The notes under the pieces were generated by a model. It had not been told where the DNA came from. It worked only from the letters and a program-made list of their open reading frames with translations, and made no database searches. This document shows, in pieces, positions 60,880 to 64,000 of a stretch of DNA of 64,000 nucleotides; within the stretch, counting starts at the first letter, position 1; each line of letters starts with the position of its first letter. The translations under genes and the position numbers were made by a program. The stretch is from assembly GCF_014635585.1 (NCBI RefSeq), contig NZ_BMDC01000001.1:186001-250000 (forward strand), given 5' to 3'. Source of the DNA: Rothia aerolata (lineage in GTDB: Bacteria; Actinomycetota; Actinomycetes; Actinomycetales; Micrococcaceae).

Positions 60880-63759
60880 ATGCCCAAGAGTTCGGTTTCC
60901 ACCGTTGCCCAAGATCTAACCCACATTCGGGTGCAGGGAGCGCGCGAGAACAACCTGAAGAACGTTGACCTTGAAATCCCCCGCGATTCGATGGTGGTCT
61001 TTACCGGTCTTTCGGGCTCGGGTAAGTCTTCGCTGGCCTTTGACACAATCTTTGCTGAGGGCCAGCGCCGCTATGTGGAGTCCCTTTCCTCCTATGCCCG
61101 CATGTTTTTGGGCCAGGTTGATAAGCCGGACGTCGATTTTATTGAGGGTCTTTCACCGGCGGTTTCAATCGACCAGAAGTCAACCTCTAAGAACCCTCGC
61201 TCCACGGTGGGCACCATTACCGAGATTTATGACTACATGCGCCTGCTGTGGGCGCGCGTGGGGCACCCGCACTGTCCTATCTGTGGCGAGGAAATTTCTA
61301 AGCAGACTCCCCAGCAAATTGTTGATCAGCTGATGGAGCTGCCCGAGAAAACCCGCCTGCAGGTGCTGGCCCCGGTGGTCTCTGAACGCAAGGGGGAGTT
61401 TGCTGATCTCTTCCAGGATCTTTCGGCCCAGGGCTTCTCCCGAGCCAGGGTAGACGGCGAGCAGGTTCAGCTCAGCGATCCGCCCAAGCTGGCTAAGACC
61501 TACAAGCACACCATTGAGGTGGTGGTGGACCGCATTGCCATTAAGGAGTCTGTGCAGCAGCGGCTCACCGACTCGGTTGAGACCGCCCTTAATCTGGCTG
61601 ATGGCCGGGTGCTGGTTGATTTTGTAGACGTGGACGCCGCCGACCCGGCTCGTACTCGCTCCTTCAGCGAGAACCTCGCCTGCCCCAATAACCACCCCCT
61701 GCAGGTGGATGAGATTGAGCCCCGTGCCTTCTCCTTTAACTCTCCCTTCGGTGCTTGCCCAGTCTGCGATGGTATCGGTTCTAAGCTGCAGGTGGATGAA
61801 GACCTTGTGATTCCCAACCCCGACCTTTCCCTGGCTCAGGGCGCTATTGCCCCCTGGTCTCAGGGTAAGGCAACCACCGAGTACTGGCTGCGCCTGTTGG
61901 CAGGCCTGGCAGATGAGGTGGGCTTTAGCCTAGATACCCCCTGGAAGGATCTCTCCGCCAAGGCAAAGAAGGCTATTCTGCGCGGTAAGGACTTCAAGGT
62001 CACAGTCTCCTACCGCAACCGCTTTGGCAGGGAGCGCCGCTATACCTCTGGCTTTGAGGGAGTTTTTGCCTACATTCTGCGCAAGCACGAGGAGACCGAA
62101 TCTGACTGGTCCAAAGACCGCTATGAGCAGTACATGCGTAACGTAGCCTGTTCCGAATGTAACGGTGCCCGCCTCAACCCCACGATTCTGGGCGTGAAGG
62201 TGGGCGGTGCCTCCATCGCAGAGGTCACCGACATGCCCATGCGGGAATCGCTGACTTTTATGCGAAAGCTCAAGCTGACCGAGCGGGAAGCTCAGATTGC
62301 CGAGCTGGTGCTGAAAGAAATTGACGCTCGCCTGCAGTTCTTGCTGGATGTGGGGCTGGACTACCTCACCCTCTCTCGCCCCGCCGCAACCCTCTCGGGT
62401 GGAGAAGCGCAGCGAATCCGCTTGGCAACCCAGATTGGTTCGGGTCTGGTGGGCGTGCTCTACGTTCTTGATGAGCCCTCCATTGGCCTGCACCAGCGCG
62501 ATAACCGCCGCCTGATTGATACCCTGACTAAACTTCGCGACATGGGCAACACCCTCATTGTGGTGGAGCACGACGAAGACACCATGAAAGAGGCAGACTG
62601 GATTGTTGATGTTGGCCCCGGCGCCGGTGAGCACGGTGGTCAGGTGGTGCACTCGGGCACCTTCCAGCAGCTGCTTAAGAACGAGAAATCGATTACCGGC
62701 GACTACATGGCCGGCCGCCGCGAGATTACCGTGCCGCCCCAGCGCCGTCCTATCGACAAAAAGCGCATGATTAAGGTGGTGGGTGCCCGCGAGAATAACC
62801 TCAAGAACATTAGCGTGAGCTTCCCCCTGGGTGTGCTGACCGCCGTCACCGGAGTCTCGGGCTCGGGTAAGTCCACGCTGGTCAACAGTATTCTCTACAC
62901 CGCTTTGGCCAATAAGCTCAATGGAGCCAAGCAGGTGCCCGGCCGCCACAAGACCATTGAGGGCCTGGACCACCTGGACAAAATTATCCATGTGGACCAG
63001 TCGCCCATTGGCCGCACCCCCCGCTCAAACCCGGCAACCTACACCGGCGTTTTTGACCATATCCGTAGGCTCTTTGCTGAAACCAACGAGGCAAAGATGC
63101 GCGGCTACCAGCCCGGCCGCTTCAGTTTTAACGTCAAGGGTGGCCGCTGCGAAGCCTGCTCGGGTGACGGCACGCTCAAGATTGAGATGAACTTCCTGCC
63201 CGATGTCTATGTGCCCTGCGAAACCTGCCACGGCCAGCGCTACAACCGGGAGACCCTCGAGGTTAAGTACAAGGGCAAGAACATTGCCGAGGTACTAGAG
63301 ATGCCGGTGGAAGAGGCAGCCGAGTTCTTCTCGGCCTTTACTCCCATTGCCCGCCACCTCAACACCCTGGTTGACGTTGGTCTGGGCTATATCCGCCTGG
63401 GCCAGCCCGCCACCACGCTCTCCGGCGGTGAGGCGCAGCGAGTCAAGCTGGCATCGGAGTTACAGAAACGCTCCAACGGCCGTTCGATTTACGTGCTCGA
63501 TGAACCCACCACCGGCCTGCACTTTGAAGATATTCGCAAGCTGCTCAAGGTGCTTCAGGGCCTGGTGGATAAGGGCAATACTGTGCTGACCATCGAGCAC
63601 AATCTCGATGTCATTAAATCTGCCGACTGGATTGTGGACATGGGGCCCGAGGGCGGTGACGGCGGTGGAACGCTGGTCGCTGAGGGTACTCCCGAAGAGG
63701 TGGCCGAGGTCAAGGAATCCTATACAGGTACCTTCCTGAGGGAAATATTTAAGGGCTAA
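60880..63759 (+). CDS. uvrA: Excinuclease ABC subunit A
   Basis: UvrA finds DNA damage and loads UvrB. The protein of about 959 residues has two ABC modules: Walker [13 protein letters not shown] near the start and [12 protein letters not shown] in the second half, each followed by an LSGGEAQR signature. Zinc sites are CPICGEE in the first half and CEACSGDG...CETCHGQ in the second. The segment [20 protein letters not shown] and the insertion [20 protein letters not shown] are typical. I chose ATG 60880, because GAGGAAG lies just before it; GTG 60868 would include that site. A half-site resembling the SOS box (TTCGAAAC) lies 20-30 bp upstream, weak evidence for damage control. Confidence 0.96.
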   Translation: MPKSSVSTVAQDLTHIRVQGARENNLKNVDLEIPRDSMVVFTGLSGSGKSSLAFDTIFAEGQRRYVESLSSYARMFLGQVDKPDVDFIEGLSPAVSIDQKSTSKNPRSTVGTITEIYDYMRLLWARVGHPHCPICGEEISKQTPQQIVDQLMELPEKTRLQVLAPVVSERKGEFADLFQDLSAQGFSRARVDGEQVQLSDPPKLAKTYKHTIEVVVDRIAIKESVQQRLTDSVETALNLADGRVLVDFVDVDAADPARTRSFSENLACPNNHPLQVDEIEPRAFSFNSPFGACPVCDGIGSKLQVDEDLVIPNPDLSLAQGAIAPWSQGKATTEYWLRLLAGLADEVGFSLDTPWKDLSAKAKKAILRGKDFKVTVSYRNRFGRERRYTSGFEGVFAYILRKHEETESDWSKDRYEQYMRNVACSECNGARLNPTILGVKVGGASIAEVTDMPMRESLTFMRKLKLTEREAQIAELVLKEIDARLQFLLDVGLDYLTLSRPAATLSGGEAQRIRLATQIGSGLVGVLYVLDEPSIGLHQRDNRRLIDTLTKLRDMGNTLIVVEHDEDTMKEADWIVDVGPGAGEHGGQVVHSGTFQQLLKNEKSITGDYMAGRREITVPPQRRPIDKKRMIKVVGARENNLKNISVSFPLGVLTAVTGVSGSGKSTLVNSILYTALANKLNGAKQVPGRHKTIEGLDHLDKIIHVDQSPIGRTPRSNPATYTGVFDHIRRLFAETNEAKMRGYQPGRFSFNVKGGRCEACSGDGTLKIEMNFLPDVYVPCETCHGQRYNRETLEVKYKGKNIAEVLEMPVEEAAEFFSAFTPIARHLNTLVDVGLGYIRLGQPATTLSGGEAQRVKLASELQKRSNGRSIYVLDEPTTGLHFEDIRKLLKVLQGLVDKGNTVLTIEHNLDVIKSADWIVDMGPEGGDGGGTLVAEGTPEEVAEVKESYTGTFLREIFKG

Positions 63760-63774
63760 GGCACCTTTGTAGCC

Positions 63775-63800
63775 AGCCGCTTCCCTGAAAGGTAGCGGCT
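63775..63800 (+). terminator. Hairpin after uvrA
   Basis: AGCCGCTTCC (63775-63784) pairs with GGTAGCGGCT (63791-63800) with one mismatch; no strong T-tract follows. Confidence 0.5.
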
Positions 63801-63936
63801 GTCTACGACCCGGGCGCAATATTCGCTTTTACCCTGCGGATAAGAGTAATCTCTATGTTTGAGGGGATGCTCCAAAGATGTAGCATGCCCTACTTTCATA
63901 CACACCCAGAAACCGAGATAGAGGACTTTCGCTAGC

Positions 63937-64000
63937 GTGCAGTACTACAAGGGAATCCAGAGATGCGTGACCGCCCTTCTGAAGACCGGCTTTCGTGCCA
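63937..64000 (+). CDS. Possible start of a truncated gene at the window edge
   Basis: From GTG 63937 a frame stays open to the window end, reading QYYKGIQRCVTALLKTGFRA, a plausible amphipathic start. GAGG lies 12 bases before it. A competing ATG at 63963 in another frame has AAGGGA at a better distance and reads MRDRPSEDRLS. Too little sequence is present to choose or to name a product. In related genomes uvrC often follows uvrA, but neither start matches the usual UvrC N-terminus. Confidence 0.25.
   Translation, partial: MQYYKGIQRCVTALLKTGFRA

Overview
The window is a 64 kb stretch of chromosome from a moderately GC-rich actinobacterium. The gene order (hisG-hisF...hisI-trpE...trpC-trpB-trpA-lgt-gltB-gltD-pyk, then an ANTAR regulator, polA, rpsA, coaE, uvrB, uvrA) is the one known from Micrococcaceae. 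Together with a Lactobacillus-type pyruvate oxidase and the many GTG/TTG starts, it suggests Rothia or a close relative. That is inference from gene content; no 16S rRNA gene is present.

Layout. 1-11.4 kb: histidine and tryptophan biosynthesis (end of hisG, hisF, hisI, trpE, a Trp-associated membrane protein, an HGxxPAAW membrane protein, trpC, trpB, trpA). The his cluster is broken at 1.3-5.2 kb by four leftward genes: a secreted HNH/excalibur lipoprotein, a mycothiol-dependent-enzyme relative, a small basic protein and a low-GC membrane protein of unknown function. 11.4-20.5 kb: lgt, a ThrE-type exporter and glutamate synthase gltBD with a long leader. 20.6-25.7 kb: two tandem flavodoxin-like genes, pyruvate kinase and a purine permease/xanthine phosphoribosyltransferase pair. 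25.7-37.2 kb: tRNA-Leu(CAA), PdtaR-like regulator, a 57-residue membrane protein, a DAACS transporter, a thioesterase, polA, a GNAT acetyltransferase, rpsA, a YigZ protein and coaE. 37.3-46.2 kb: BCCT transporter, uvrB, pyruvate oxidase, an HxlR regulator divergent from an SDR-like gene, and terC behind a candidate manganese (yybP-ykoY) riboswitch. 46.3-52.9 kb: a leftward accessory block (beta-helix secreted protein, prolyl-aminopeptidase-like hydrolase, a DUF3307-like/SatD pair with AT-rich operators, a HelY-like helicase). 53-64 kb: an unusual ABC half-transporter pair, formate-tetrahydrofolate ligase, a tripeptidyl-aminopeptidase-like lipoprotein, a metallo-beta-lactamase-fold hydrolase and uvrA.

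The most striking non-coding signal is a set of long palindromic intergenic elements. Two inverted copies of a composite element of about 325-357 bp (25902-26226 and 35128-35484) each carry three palindromic modules, including an exact 62-bp palindrome and a 59-bp palindrome with one central base. The middle 57-nt module also stands alone at 25746-25802. A second palindrome family occurs as two inverted copies flanking the HNH lipoprotein gene (1371-1432 and 2891-2952), and further long hairpins sit at 44658-44721 and 48974-49031. Most lie just after a stop codon.

The most striking protein-level signal is the ABC pair at 52961-56391. One subunit has lost Walker A, Q-loop, Walker B Asp and switch His but keeps a perfect LSGGQ. 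Its partner keeps Walker A, Walker B and the His but has a degenerate signature. The two together can build only one ATP site.
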